Shown: positions 47,314 to 56,283, numbered from the stretch's first letter. The stretch: DNA of 64,000 nt from Gammaproteobacteria bacterium (GCA_029882975.1 JAOUJW010000018.1:34549-98548), one strand, 5' to 3'. Notes: generated by a model from the sequence alone, not told the origin. A program made the numbers and translations.

Positions 47314-48153
47314 ATGAGTGCTTATTGGCAACTGCTGCGCCCCAAACAATGGATTAAAAATATATTTGTTGTACCCCCGATTATTTTCTCCGGTCGCTTT
47401 CTCGAGAATGATGCGGTAATTGACCTGGGCTTGGCGGTATTGTTGTTTTGCCTCTGCGCCTCTATTGCCTACATCGTTAACGACATTCACGATCTGGAAC
47501 AGGATAGAACTCACCCGAAAAAATCCAAAACCCGGGCCCTGGCATCGGGACGCGTCACCGTGAAACAGGCGATACTCGTTGCCATCATTTTGACGCTTAC
47601 TGTTTTTACCACCGCTTTTATCGTCAATGCAAAGTTGGGCTTGGTGTTGCTGGCCTATTTACTCCTCACCATTGCTTACACCTACAGCCTCAAAAACTTC
47701 CCTATCGTGGATTTATTTACCATTGCCTCGGGTTTTGTGTTACGCATGTACGCCGGAGCCGTCGCCATTGAGGTGCCATTATCCGATTGGATGTTCATTA
47801 CCGGCTTTACTCTGGCCTTATATCTGGCCGCCATCAAGCGCAAACAGGAACTGTGTTCCGGAAATTTGCAACGACCGGTATTGAAACTGTATTCGGAAAC
47901 GCTGGTGCAGCGTTACGCCGAAATGTCCGCCACAGGCGCATTGGTATTTTACAGTTTGTATGTTGTAACAGAAAACTCAAAATTGGTGCTGACCATACCG
48001 CTGGTACTGTTTGGCTTGTTCCGCTATTGGTACGTGGTGGAAACCCACAACGCCGGTGAATCACCCGCCGACGCCTTCTTTCAGGATTGGCTCTTAAGCT
48101 CCACGGTGGTGCTGTGGGCAATCATCTCTATGGTGGTGTTATGGCCGAAGTGA
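47314..48153 (+). CDS. UbiA-family prenyltransferase, decaprenyl-phosphate phosphoribosyltransferase-like
   Basis: The 279-residue protein has about eight membrane helices. The prenyltransferase motif NDIHDLEQDRTHPKKSKTRALASG (about residues 56-79) lies after the first helices, and TLALYLAAIKRKQEL with FRYWYVVETHNAGESPADAFFQDWLL follow. This combination is typical of the UbiA members that attach phosphoribose to polyprenyl phosphate (Rv3806c type, DPPR synthase). The start ATG is ten bases after the GT-C-like gene, so a two-gene pathway for a polyprenyl-linked pentose donor is possible. Substrate use is inferred from similarity. Confidence 0.8.
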   Translation: MSAYWQLLRPKQWIKNIFVVPPIIFSGRFLENDAVIDLGLAVLLFCLCASIAYIVNDIHDLEQDRTHPKKSKTRALASGRVTVKQAILVAIILTLTVFTTAFIVNAKLGLVLLAYLLLTIAYTYSLKNFPIVDLFTIASGFVLRMYAGAVAIEVPLSDWMFITGFTLALYLAAIKRKQELCSGNLQRPVLKLYSETLVQRYAEMSATGALVFYSLYVVTENSKLVLTIPLVLFGLFRYWYVVETHNAGESPADAFFQDWLLSSTVVLWAIISMVVLWPK

Positions 48154-48218
48154 GCTTGACACATGCCCGTGGGACAAAGCGGAAAATTGAATCCAAGGAA
48201 GTGGTTTTCGCTTGTTAT

Positions 48219-48264
48219 GAGCAGGCATTAAGTCTGCTCGGTGGAATACGTAAACTATTCCACC
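48219..48264. terminator. Two adjacent hairpins after the UbiA-type gene
   Basis: GAGCAG...CTGCTC (48219-48239) is followed at once by a perfect 9-bp stem, GGTGGAATA-CGTAAAC-TATTCCACC (48240-48264). They start about 65 bases after the UbiA stop. They could form a two-part terminator or a mobile-hairpin remnant. No U-tract follows. Confidence 0.45.
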
Positions 48265-48366
48265 CTACACATACATAAACATCACATACACGAGCAGCTC
48301 ACGCATTAACCCAAGCTACAGTTGCACTTGGTGTGTTGTGGCCGCAATAAAAGGACACTATTCTCT

Positions 48367-48582
48367 TCACATTACATCAGAGTTTGTGCGGATAAACTTA
48401 TTTTGATTCTTATCGTATGCCAACTCAATCATCTTGTTTTCTGACTCAGAATATCTCAATCGAACACTGCGGGAATCACCTAAGCCCTCCATAAAAAAGC
48501 ACACTTGGACGAAAGGAAAAAATCGAAGCCGGTCTTTGCTAATTTTACTAATGCTACACATGGGAAAAAAGCGGTCCATCAA
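48367..48582 (-). CDS. Possible small ORF or remnant, 71 codons
   Basis: A minus-strand frame reads RLRFFPFVQVCFFMEGLGDSRSVRLRYSESENKMIELAYDKNQNKF, which looks protein-like, but there is no clear ribosome binding site. It follows the hemolysin III stop by about 50 bases on the same strand. It could be a real small gene or the end of a lost one. The rest of the 480-bp gap (48154-48631) holds only the two hairpins. Confidence 0.3.
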   Translation of the reverse strand: MMDRFFPMCSISKISKDRLRFFPFVQVCFFMEGLGDSRSVRLRYSESENKMIELAYDKNQNKFIRTNSDVM

Positions 48583-48631
48583 TATAGGCGACAGACTGCA
48601 CGAACACAGCGATGGTGAATCTACAGCGGGG

Positions 48632-49330
48632 CTATGCGTGCGACAATTTTGATGGTGGCGTTATGCCATCGGAGAATTTGTTGATAAATGCCCAGTGGTA
48701 ACCGATACCGAATAATACCGCTACATGAAATAACTCATGCGGTCCGACCACGCCCGGCACAATGATAGGATAGCGCAGAAATTCGAGTACGGCACCCAAT
48801 GTGTAGGCCAAAGCACCGTAGATCAATAATTTGATGAATTGAAAACCGTAACGCCGGTAAAGCAACAAACCCGTGAGTGCGCCAATCCAGCCCATGAGCA
48901 AATAAATACTCAGGCCCAGCCACTCGCTCATCTCATGAAAATATATGGATTTGAAAACAATCCCGCATATAGCAATAGCCCATACCAGCGATAAAATACC
49001 CCAACGCCGCCAGCCGCGAAACAACACCCCATGCACGGGAGTAAAACTACCGGCGATTAGAAAAAAGATACCGGCATGATCCATGCGCTGCAAAATATCA
49101 CGGGCTGTTCCACCCGGTGCCAGGAGATGGTAAACCCCGCTCATGGACAACAGAAACACAACAGAAAATACAAACAAACCCAACATTATCTGGCGATTGA
49201 CGCTACCCTTTCCACGCAGCACCAGCACCACGCCCAATGCAAAAAATACAGCAGCGGCCACTAAATGGGTAATGGAACTAAAAGGATCACTAAATCCTGG
49301 AATTGGAAGTATTTCGTATCGATCAAACAT
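48632..49330 (-). CDS. Hemolysin III / PAQR-family membrane protein
   Basis: The 232-residue protein has seven membrane helices and the family motifs DPFSSITHLVAAAVFFALG near the start, FLLSMSGVYHLLAPGG, RMDHAGIFFLIAGSFTPVHG, and the closing VGPHELFHVAVLFGIGYHWAFI. The three histidines and the aspartate of the PAQR/hemolysin III zinc site are present. Members include YqfA-like proteins, whose role is thought to be in membrane homeostasis, possibly as ceramidase-like hydrolases. It is a single gene. The activity is inferred from family only. Confidence 0.9.
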   Translation of the reverse strand: MFDRYEILPIPGFSDPFSSITHLVAAAVFFALGVVLVLRGKGSVNRQIMLGLFVFSVVFLLSMSGVYHLLAPGGTARDILQRMDHAGIFFLIAGSFTPVHGVLFRGWRRWGILSLVWAIAICGIVFKSIYFHEMSEWLGLSIYLLMGWIGALTGLLLYRRYGFQFIKLLIYGALAYTLGAVLEFLRYPIIVPGVVGPHELFHVAVLFGIGYHWAFINKFSDGITPPSKLSHA

Positions 49331-49572
49331 TACTGCAATTCAAATACACAAACAGATAAATAATGCAGTGCGAATTTCGCGCCACATCGCTTTCATAAAG
49401 TAACCCGTTAACATTAACAGGCTACCCTATTGATTTTACACGGTTGAGCCACTCAACGTATTTCAATATTGTTACAGTTATTCGCACTTCACCCGAAAAT
49501 TAATCATGGGATCCTTATTTAAATGTAGCAAAGGGACGATCCAAATACTGTTAAAAATTCACACTTTGGGAT

Positions 49573-49812
49573 TCAATTGGTCACGGATTTGCGTTTGCTG
49601 CGTTTTTTAACAGGGGGTTTGGGAGACTTGGTTTGCGTATCGATTGACTCAATTAACTTGGATAGCTCCGCCAGTTGTTTTTCGGCATCTTTGATTTCCT
49701 GACTGTCATCACAAATGCGACACACCACGTGCAAGCGATCTTCCACTTCCCGCAGTGATTTTAATACCAACTTAGCCTGACTGGGGCTGATGGTGACTTT
49801 GTTTTTATCCAT
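49573..49812 (-). CDS. Small conserved-looking coiled protein, unknown
   Basis: The ORF gives MDKNKVTISPSQAKLVLKSL at the start, then REVEDRLHVVCRICDDSQEIKDAEKQLAEL, and ends in a strongly basic tail (PVKKRSKRKSV). It contains two cysteines in CRICDD, too few for a zinc site. The helical body and basic tail could bind nucleic acid. ATG at 49812 is used, since the in-frame codon at 49818 is less likely. It is a single gene between hemolysin III and dnaE2. Confidence 0.5.
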   Translation of the reverse strand: MDKNKVTISPSQAKLVLKSLREVEDRLHVVCRICDDSQEIKDAEKQLAELSKLIESIDTQTKSPKPPVKKRSKRKSVTN

Positions 49813-49940
49813 AAGCATTTCCCAGGTTGGGTAAAATGAAAAGAAATTGAACGCAAAACATTCAATCGTAAACCAAAGCTTAACATTTTATCCATTTTAA
49901 TGAAAACATCCTTGAAAATAATACAGTTTTTGGAATTGCA

Positions 49941-52900
49941 TTAGTGAAAATCCCGGGATTTATTGTCCAAACGGCCCAGCCAGCTACTTAAATCCCGCAG
50001 ATCCCGCGCAATCAGATGTAATACCCCATCCTCTATTTGCACCACCCCCTGTACCCATAATAAACGGGAACGTAATACCGCTTTTTTGCAACGTTCGGCC
50101 AAACGGGGCCACACCACCACATTGACATAGCCCGTTTCATCTTCCAGAGTCACAAACATCACATTGGCGGCTGATCCGGGTCGTTGTCTGGATATCACCA
50201 ACCCTGCTGTGGCAACAAATGCTCCGTTAGCACAAGCCCACAAAGCGGCAGCACATAACACTTTGCGTTGCTCAAAACGAGAACGCAATAAACTCAAAGG
50301 ATGACGCTCCAAACTCAAGCCTAAACAGGCGTAATCGGCAATAATATTCTCACCTTCGGTCGGCTTGGGTAACAAGAACTCGGGTTCGGTTTCCCCGGTG
50401 GGAAACAAGGCAGCAGTCGTCCCAATTGGGTTTGTTGCGGCCGCATTCACTACGCTCACATCGCTGACCGCCCAATAAGCTCGATGCCGATCAGAGGCCA
50501 GCGCATTGAGTCCGCCTCCTGCGGCCAAACACTCCAAATCCTTACGCGCAATCGCCGCCCGAGACATCAACTCCTGAACGCTGTTAAAAGGTACACTACG
50601 CGCTTGCAATACGGCATGCGCAGCCCTATGACTCAAGCCTTTCACCATACGCAATCCCAGCCGTAAGGCAAAGCCGGATGATTTTTTTTCCAAATGACAA
50701 TCGTAACGGCTGTGATTCACATCCACCGGAAGTACGGTGACACCATGACGTCGGGCATCGTTCACCAATTGCGACACGCCATAAAATCCCATCGGCTGGC
50801 TGTTGAGCAATGCACAAGTAAACGCAGCGGGATAATGATATTTAATCCAGGAGGACGCATAAGCCAACAAGGCAAAACTGGCGGAATGGGATTCGGGAAA
50901 ACCGTATTCACCAAAGCCCTTTATTTGCTGGAATATCTGCCGGGCAAAGGCTTCGCTATAGCCCCGTTGCTGCATGCCCTGCAACAGTTTTGCTTCAAAC
51001 TGCTCCAGGCCGCCTTTACGTTTCCAAGCCGCCATGCTACGGCGCAACTGATCCGCCTCACCGGCACTAAAACCGGCGGCCACCATAGACAAACGCATCA
51101 CTTGCTCCTGAAAAATGGGCACACCCAAAGTGCGTTGCAGTACGTGCTCCACTTCCGCATTGGGATAAGTCACCGCTTCAGTGCCATTGCGCCGCGCCAA
51201 ATACGGATGCACCATATTCCCTTGAATAGGGCCCGGACGAATAATCGCAATCTGGATAACCAAATCATAATAGTTACGGGGTTTCAGCCGCGGCAACATA
51301 CTCATTTGAGCTCTGGATTCGATCTGAAACACACCAATGGTGTCGGCCTGCTGTATCATTTTATAAACTCGCGGATCTTCAGCCGGGATATCCGCCAGCG
51401 TTATGGTACGATCATCGCATTCACTGATATAAGCCAACGCCTTGCGTATGGCGCTGAGCATACCCAAGGCCAAAACATCCACCTTTAATAAGCCCAGCGC
51501 TTCCAGATCGTCTTTTTCCCACTGAATCACGGTACGCCCGGGCATGGAGGCATTTTCCACCGGCACTAATGTAGACAGCAGGCTTTCACTGATCACAAAC
51601 CCGCCCACATGTTGGGACAAGTGCCGGGGAAAACCCAATATCTCTCGGGTCAAAAAAATCAATCGGCGAATCACCGGGCTTTGCGGCGAAAAGCCATTGG
51701 CTTGCAGTTCTTCTTCGGCATACTCTTTGTTGTTCCACCAATAGATGGATTTGGCCAAACGATCCACCTGATCCAGGCTCATACCCAGAGCCTTACCCAC
51801 GTCGCGCACCGCACTGCGAGGCTGATAGGTAATGACGGTAGCGGCCAGCGCGGCACGTTCTCTACCATACTTATGGTAAATATACTGAATCACCTCCTCA
51901 CGCCGCTCATGCTCAAAGTCCACGTCAATATCAGGCGGTTCGTTACGCTCGCGGGAAATAAACCGCTCAAACAATAAATCCATGCGCCCCGGATCCACTT
52001 CGGTAATCCCCAGGCAGTAACAAATAGCAGAGTTGGCCGCCGACCCCCGGCCCTGACATAAAATATTTTTAGAACGGGCAAACAGCACAATGTCATGTAC
52101 GGTTAAAAAGTAATGCTCGTATTTTAATTCCTGAACCAAATCCAGTTCGTGTTGAATCAAACCCAACACTTTTTTGCTGGGCCCTTGCGGCCAACGACGT
52201 TGCATCCCTTGTTCGGTTAGCTGTCGCAACCAGCCATTGGCCGTATATCCGGGCGGAACCAGTTCACTGGGATAGTCATAACGCAATTCATCCAGGGAAA
52301 AATGGCACTGTTGGGCAATGATCCCAGTCTGCCGGATCAACTCCAGTGGATACAACTGCGCTATCCGCTTTAAACTGCGCATATGCCGTTCACCATTGGC
52401 CTGTAGTTCATAACCCAGCTCCGACACGGGTTTTCCCAAGCGTATGGCGGTTAATACATTCTGCAAGGCCCTACGGCTACGATGATGCATATGCACATCA
52501 CCCGCAGCACACAAAGGAATATGAAGTTCTTGCCCCAACTGCTGTAACTGTTGCAGCAGTTGCCGATCTCGGCCCCCCAACAACAACTCCACCGCTATCC
52601 AGGTTTTTCCCGGAAACAAACCCTGTAGCCACCGCAGGCCCTGTGCGGCGAAGTCAGTGGCTGCGATATCGGGCAACCATAAAGCCAGGCAGCCCACGGG
52701 ACAGTGTTGTTCAAACAGCGCCTGGTTTATGCGGTATTCACCTTTGGCGGCATTGCGCCGGGCCACGGTAATCAAACGGGATAAACGTCCATAACTGAGC
52801 CGGTCCGTGGCCAGTAGCACCAAGCGAACTCCATTTTCCAGCACAAATTCACTGCCAATAATCAGTTTAAACTGATGCTGCCGGGCCAGCACATGAGCCC

Positions 52901-53099
52901 GCACCACACCGGCCAGCGAACATTCGTCCGTCAGCGCCAAGGCATGATAGTGCAATTGCAACGCTTGGCTCACTAACTCCTCGGGATGGGACGCCCCCCT
53001 TAAAAAAGTGAAATTGCTGATACAATGAAGCTCAACATAGGACAAGTGACTTGAATGAGCCGAGTGAATGGGGTCAGCAAAATCAGTCAAGCCAGTCAC
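49941..53099 (-). CDS. dnaE2: Error-prone DNA polymerase, alpha subunit type
   Basis: DnaE2 (ImuC) is the catalytic polymerase of the ImuA/B-DnaE2 translesion mutasome. The 1052-residue protein has an N-terminal PHP domain (YVELHCISNFTFLRGASHPEEL, HALALTDECSLAGVVRAHVL). The C-family polymerase core includes ILCQGRGSAANSAICYCLGITEVDP and ERNEPPDIDVDFEHERREEV, which contains the catalytic aspartates. FPESHSASFALLAYASSW is in the thumb/fingers region. OB-fold sequences lie near the C-terminus (VTLEDETGYVNVVVWPRLAE). The start is a GTG at 53099 that overlaps the imuB stop (GTGA). The longer open frame to 53156 lies inside imuB. Confidence 0.95.
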   Translation of the reverse strand: MTGLTDFADPIHSAHSSHLSYVELHCISNFTFLRGASHPEELVSQALQLHYHALALTDECSLAGVVRAHVLARQHQFKLIIGSEFVLENGVRLVLLATDRLSYGRLSRLITVARRNAAKGEYRINQALFEQHCPVGCLALWLPDIAATDFAAQGLRWLQGLFPGKTWIAVELLLGGRDRQLLQQLQQLGQELHIPLCAAGDVHMHHRSRRALQNVLTAIRLGKPVSELGYELQANGERHMRSLKRIAQLYPLELIRQTGIIAQQCHFSLDELRYDYPSELVPPGYTANGWLRQLTEQGMQRRWPQGPSKKVLGLIQHELDLVQELKYEHYFLTVHDIVLFARSKNILCQGRGSAANSAICYCLGITEVDPGRMDLLFERFISRERNEPPDIDVDFEHERREEVIQYIYHKYGRERAALAATVITYQPRSAVRDVGKALGMSLDQVDRLAKSIYWWNNKEYAEEELQANGFSPQSPVIRRLIFLTREILGFPRHLSQHVGGFVISESLLSTLVPVENASMPGRTVIQWEKDDLEALGLLKVDVLALGMLSAIRKALAYISECDDRTITLADIPAEDPRVYKMIQQADTIGVFQIESRAQMSMLPRLKPRNYYDLVIQIAIIRPGPIQGNMVHPYLARRNGTEAVTYPNAEVEHVLQRTLGVPIFQEQVMRLSMVAAGFSAGEADQLRRSMAAWKRKGGLEQFEAKLLQGMQQRGYSEAFARQIFQQIKGFGEYGFPESHSASFALLAYASSWIKYHYPAAFTCALLNSQPMGFYGVSQLVNDARRHGVTVLPVDVNHSRYDCHLEKKSSGFALRLGLRMVKGLSHRAAHAVLQARSVPFNSVQELMSRAAIARKDLECLAAGGGLNALASDRHRAYWAVSDVSVVNAAATNPIGTTAALFPTGETEPEFLLPKPTEGENIIADYACLGLSLERHPLSLLRSRFEQRKVLCAAALWACANGAFVATAGLVISRQRPGSAANVMFVTLEDETGYVNVVVWPRLAERCKKAVLRSRLLWVQGVVQIEDGVLHLIARDLRDLSSWLGRLDNKSRDFH

Positions 53100-54631
53100 G
53101 CAAACAAACCCTGCAAATACCAATCTTTGTCGCCACGCAGTTCCCGATAGACCCACAAGCGCCGATGCTGTTGATCGGCGGCAATATAATAATCCCTGCG
53201 CACATCAGCACCGGACCACCAACCGCTCTCAATCCGCTCCGGACCGGACAACAAGGACAGTTCACCTTCGTACCACAACTTCCCTGCCCGAAAACGCAAT
53301 AACCGGGGAGTGGGCAATAACCACAAAGGCCGGCGATTCAGTTGTTCAGCCATACAGGAGGACAACGCATCGGCAGACACCCGTACAGCGTATTCGGGCC
53401 GGTGTTCCGCCACAGCATGCAGATATTGAATGGCGGAAGCACCCAGACGAGTCTGCAATTGTTGTAACAACTGCTCCAGACTGCTTTGCTGCGCCCCTTG
53501 CCCCCCCATCCCTCCTGCCTTGGTCGTAAACAATGAGTCGCTGTGGGATTCGTGTGCCAGAAACTGCCGCGTTTGTAACAACAAGCCAATCACCGGAGCC
53601 TGTAACTCCATGGGTTCCAAACGAGTTTGCAACAAAGCTTGTAAATGCTGCTGATCCCGACTGGGATAACGCAAAGCGATACGAATACAGGTAGCCTCTC
53701 GGGTATGGTGCAAAAAACGCATCCTGTAACCGTACAGCAGCCAATCCCGACGCCACAGATATTTTTCCAGTTTGGCAAACAGGGTTGCGGACATATCCAA
53801 CAACTGTCGCTTATCATTCAGCTCATAACTTAAATCGTAAGCAGCTTCAAAGCGTTCTGACGCTCGATAACTTTCCCGTAAATCTGCGGCTTCCCCCAAG
53901 GCCCGTTCGAGATACAACAACAATTCGGGTCCAACACGCCGTGCCAGGGCCGCTTTAGGCAGACGCCACACATCCCGCAACCGTCGCAGCCCGGAATTGT
54001 ACAGCTGTTTTTTTTTGTTCGCGGGGATGGGTAAAACCTCGATGGGAACCCCCCCCAAAACCGAGCGCAGAGAATCCATCTGTTGTACCACCACGGCCCG
54101 ACCGCTGTTAGCCAGTAAAAAACTGGCAATAGGTGTTGGTGTTACGGCTACTTGAAAGGTATAAGCCCCCTGGCGTAAGTCTTCATTAATATGGTTTTGC
54201 AGCGCTTGCAAACCACCATACAAACGCAAACTGCCCTGCACTTCCAGCAATAAAGTCTGTGGTAGTTGCACATGTACTTTTGAACTGAAACCATTGGCCC
54301 ATGCGGCCAAACGTTGTAGTTTTTTTTTAATAGCGACAGGGTCATAAGCGACGGTTTTAAGCCCTTGGCACAAAGTATAAGCGGCGCTCACACTCATGCC
54401 CGGCACCACGCCGTGACACTCCGCCTCAGCAGAAGCCATGACTACCACGCCCCGTCCTTTCACTTGTTCAACAACAGCAATAGACTGAGAGCAGGTAGGC
54501 CTATAAAGTTCCAAGGCCAAACGAGGGAAAACAATCGCCATCCACAGTTCCCGCACTGAAACGGTGCGGGTATGTGCAGGTTTTTCCACCGACGAGAAAT
54601 CAAAAGGCAATACCCGTGTAGACTTATCCAT
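53096..54631 (-). CDS. imuB: ImuB, Y-family polymerase-like protein
   Basis: ImuB is a non-catalytic Y-family polymerase relative that tethers ImuA and DnaE2 and binds the beta clamp. The 511-residue protein shows the family start (LWMAIVFPRLALELYRP), VMASAEAECHGVVPGMSVSAAYTLC and TPTPIASFLLA. LPIPANKKKQLYNSGLRRLRDVWRLPKAALARRVG follows, and then the C-terminal WLLPTPRLL and ADVRRDYYIAADQQHRRLWVYRE. Active-site acidic residues of true polymerases are not seen. The ATG at 54631 has a GAGG eight bases before it. An alternative start is the ATG at 54541, which is where most ImuB proteins begin. Confidence 0.94.
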   Translation of the reverse strand: MDKSTRVLPFDFSSVEKPAHTRTVSVRELWMAIVFPRLALELYRPTCSQSIAVVEQVKGRGVVVMASAEAECHGVVPGMSVSAAYTLCQGLKTVAYDPVAIKKKLQRLAAWANGFSSKVHVQLPQTLLLEVQGSLRLYGGLQALQNHINEDLRQGAYTFQVAVTPTPIASFLLANSGRAVVVQQMDSLRSVLGGVPIEVLPIPANKKKQLYNSGLRRLRDVWRLPKAALARRVGPELLLYLERALGEAADLRESYRASERFEAAYDLSYELNDKRQLLDMSATLFAKLEKYLWRRDWLLYGYRMRFLHHTREATCIRIALRYPSRDQQHLQALLQTRLEPMELQAPVIGLLLQTRQFLAHESHSDSLFTTKAGGMGGQGAQQSSLEQLLQQLQTRLGASAIQYLHAVAEHRPEYAVRVSADALSSCMAEQLNRRPLWLLPTPRLLRFRAGKLWYEGELSLLSGPERIESGWWSGADVRRDYYIAADQQHRRLWVYRELRGDKDWYLQGLFA

Positions 54632-54641
54632 GGGGAAAGCC

Positions 54642-54926
54642 TCAAACAGACCGGGCGAGCGAAACTGAGGGTGAGAGTAAGGGTGAGAGTAAGGGTGAGA
54701 GTGCGAGTAAAGCCAAGAACAAAACTGAGAATGCAGCCAAGAGCAACACTAAGTATAACATTGAGAACGAAACCGGGTTAGAAGCGATGGCTTTTGAAGC
54801 CGTGGTTCTCGAAGCCGTGGTTCTCGAAGCCATGGTTCTCGAAGCCATGGTTCTCGAAGCCGTGGTTCTCGAAGCCGTGGTTCTCGAAGCCATGGCCTCC
54901 GAAATGGTGTCCGCTCTGTTGCTCAT
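54642..54926 (-). CDS. Low-complexity repeat ORF between imuA and imuB, possible small protein
   Basis: A minus-strand frame between the imuA stop and the imuB start. From an ATG at 54926 (AAGGGAG upstream) it encodes MSNRADTISEAMASRTT, then six more ASRTT/ASRTM-type pentapeptides. A hydrophobic stretch (MLYLVLLLAAFSVLFLALLALS, about residue 50 onward) and a Leu-Ser-Pro repeat close it. A TTG start at 54953 is also possible. The stop is 10 bases before the imuB ATG, with the imuB ribosome binding site overlapping its end, so it fits the operon. It may instead be a repeat expansion that happens to stay open. No homologue is recognised. Confidence 0.4.
   Translation of the reverse strand: MSNRADTISEAMASRTTASRTTASRTMASRTMASRTTASRTTASKAIASNPVSFSMLYLVLLLAAFSVLFLALLALSPLLSPLLSPSVSLARSV
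54670..54705. repeat. Three 12-bp tandem repeats upstream of imuB
   Basis: GGTGAGAGTAAG is repeated at 54670, 54682 and 54694, the last one degenerate. On the minus strand they encode the LSPL repeats. They are part of the same low-complexity block as the 15-bp array. Confidence 0.85.
54781..54900. repeat. Minisatellite, 15-bp unit, about eight copies, between imuA and imuB
   Basis: The unit GAAGCC(G/A)TGGTTCTC recurs at 54796, 54811, 54826, 54841, 54856 and 54871, with diverged copies at 54781 and 54886. G/A changes alternate in pairs. The unit keeps frames open on both strands. Copy number is likely to vary among strains. Confidence 0.92.
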
Positions 54927-54962
54927 ACGTGTGAGGACTCCCTTAAGGCGCAAGACCGGAAC

Positions 54963-55586
54963 TCAATGACAGATAAAATCGAGTGTCGCCGACTGATACT
55001 GATAACCCCGGCGCGCTTTTAATACAGTAATATGGGTTCCATCCTTGCCAGAGCTTAATTGCAGACGCAATGCCGATGGCGAATCCTTCACATTACGTTG
55101 GCGAAACAATACCCCCAGCGTATTACTGGCGGTTGCCGCCAATTGCAGACGACGCACCATGGAGTTGGGTAACCAATCCAACCAGGCCAATACCAAAGCA
55201 CATTCTTGCGACTGCAAGGCTTTTTCGATACACCATAAAGTATCCTGGCATTTGGCATCCGGGGTAACCAAAATAATATACCGGGTATCCACTCCCGCCT
55301 GCACCAGGGCGGGCGCATAAGGGACATGGGGAGGTGCAATCCATAAAACATATTGTCCAGCCTGGGTCATGGACCGAATCATGGGCATCAACACCTGAAG
55401 CTCACCTACGCCCCAACATGGGGTTACCATTTCCACCAATGTACCCGTAGGCCAACCTTGATTGGGTAAAATCGCATCCAAAGAAGGATAACCACTGGGG
55501 ATGCCTCTTTGCTGATCGGCAACGGCTTCACCGGCTTTCCAAATAGCTTGATTGTTACGCAATAACTGCTGCAATTGTTCATTCAT
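54963..55586 (-). CDS. imuA: ImuA, SOS mutagenesis protein
   Basis: ImuA acts in the ImuA/ImuB/DnaE2 translesion pathway and is related to RecA and SulA. The 207-residue protein begins GIPSGYPSLDAILPNQGWPTGTLVEMVTP, the family's opening after a short helix. It continues with LMPMIRSMTQAGQYVLWIAPPHVPYAPALVQAGVD, ECALVLAWLDWLPNSMVRRLQLAATASNTLGVLFR and a final LKARRGYQYQSATLDF. The Walker A region (TPCWGVGELQ) lacks the lysine and is not a functional P-loop, as usual in this family. It sits between lexA and imuB on the same strand. Confidence 0.88.
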   Translation of the reverse strand: MNEQLQQLLRNNQAIWKAGEAVADQQRGIPSGYPSLDAILPNQGWPTGTLVEMVTPCWGVGELQVLMPMIRSMTQAGQYVLWIAPPHVPYAPALVQAGVDTRYIILVTPDAKCQDTLWCIEKALQSQECALVLAWLDWLPNSMVRRLQLAATASNTLGVLFRQRNVKDSPSALRLQLSSGKDGTHITVLKARRGYQYQSATLDFICH

Positions 55587-55621
55587 AACTGATGCTCTAA
55601 GCTGTAAATATTGAGATCCAA

Positions 55622-55665
55622 CCTATAACGGTCTAAACCCTATAACTGTCTAAACTCTATAACTG
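55622..55665. repeat. 17-bp direct repeats between lexA and imuA
   Basis: CCTATAACGGTCTAAAC, its near-copy CCTATAACTGTCTAAAC and a third partial copy (CTATAACTG) lie in tandem with a 17-bp period. The third copy includes the lexA stop codon and the last lexA codons, so it may be a duplication of the gene end. Confidence 0.8.
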
Positions 55666-56259
55666 CCGTATAACACCCACCGCAATCCCTTCCAAGGCAA
55701 ACGGTTCGCGCGCCAAATTCACTCGAATGGGTTCATAATCGGGGTTTTCCGCCAGCAAATACACAATACGACCTTTCTGCTTAAACCGTTTGACGGTGAC
55801 TTCGTTTTCCAAGCGCGCCACAACGATCTGACCGTTGCGTGCGCTTGCACGACGATGCACCGCCAACAAATCACCGTCTAAAATGCCGACATTACACATA
55901 CTCTGACCGTGCACTCGCAATAAATAGTCAGCCTTGGGATGAAATACATCGGCCTCAACCTGGCAGTACTCTTCGATGTGTTGCTCCGCAAGGATGGGGC
56001 TGCCTGCTGCCACTTGACCGACAACCGGCAACCCCCTTTCGGCCACCTCGTCCAACACCCGAATACCCCTGGAGGTTCCGGGGTACAATTCAATTGCCCC
56101 TTTACGTTCCAGCGCCTGCAAATGTCCACGCACACCATTGGTGGAACTAAGCTGTAAAGCTGCTGCAATTTCCGCCACCGTGGGGGGCATCCCGTTGATT
56201 TCAATCATACTGCGAATGTAATCCAGTACTTCTACTTGCCGTTCTGTCAAATCTTTCAT
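55657..56259 (-). CDS. lexA: LexA repressor
   Basis: LexA represses SOS genes until RecA filaments stimulate self-cleavage. The 200-residue protein has an N-terminal winged helix ([37 protein letters not shown]) and a C-terminal S24 domain. The cleavage site is VAAGSP (Ala85-Gly86), the nucleophile is Ser120 in VHGQSM, and the general base is Lys157 in VTVKRF. All three are intact. The DNA-contact helix reads [23 protein letters not shown]. It heads the lexA-imuA-imuB-dnaE2 cassette, typical of SOS-inducible mutagenesis. The ATG at 56259 gives the full-length protein. Confidence 0.97.
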   Translation of the reverse strand: MKDLTERQVEVLDYIRSMIEINGMPPTVAEIAAALQLSSTNGVRGHLQALERKGAIELYPGTSRGIRVLDEVAERGLPVVGQVAAGSPILAEQHIEEYCQVEADVFHPKADYLLRVHGQSMCNVGILDGDLLAVHRRASARNGQIVVARLENEVTVKRFKQKGRIVYLLAENPDYEPIRVNLAREPFALEGIAVGVIRQL

Positions 56260-56283
56260 GGTGATTTCTTGATCAGTGAATTA

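Noticed and set aside
53100..53156. N-terminal extension of DnaE2 to 53156
   Set aside because: The extra residues lie within imuB, and a GTGA overlap gives a natural start at 53099.
54670..54900. CRISPR-like array
   Set aside because: Units of 12 and 15 bp are contiguous with no spacers, so it is a minisatellite, not a CRISPR array.
54572..54969. Plus-strand frames with RVRVRV and EAVVLEA repeats
   Set aside because: They are products of the tandem repeats on the antisense strand. They have no ribosome binding site and sit opposite the imu operon.
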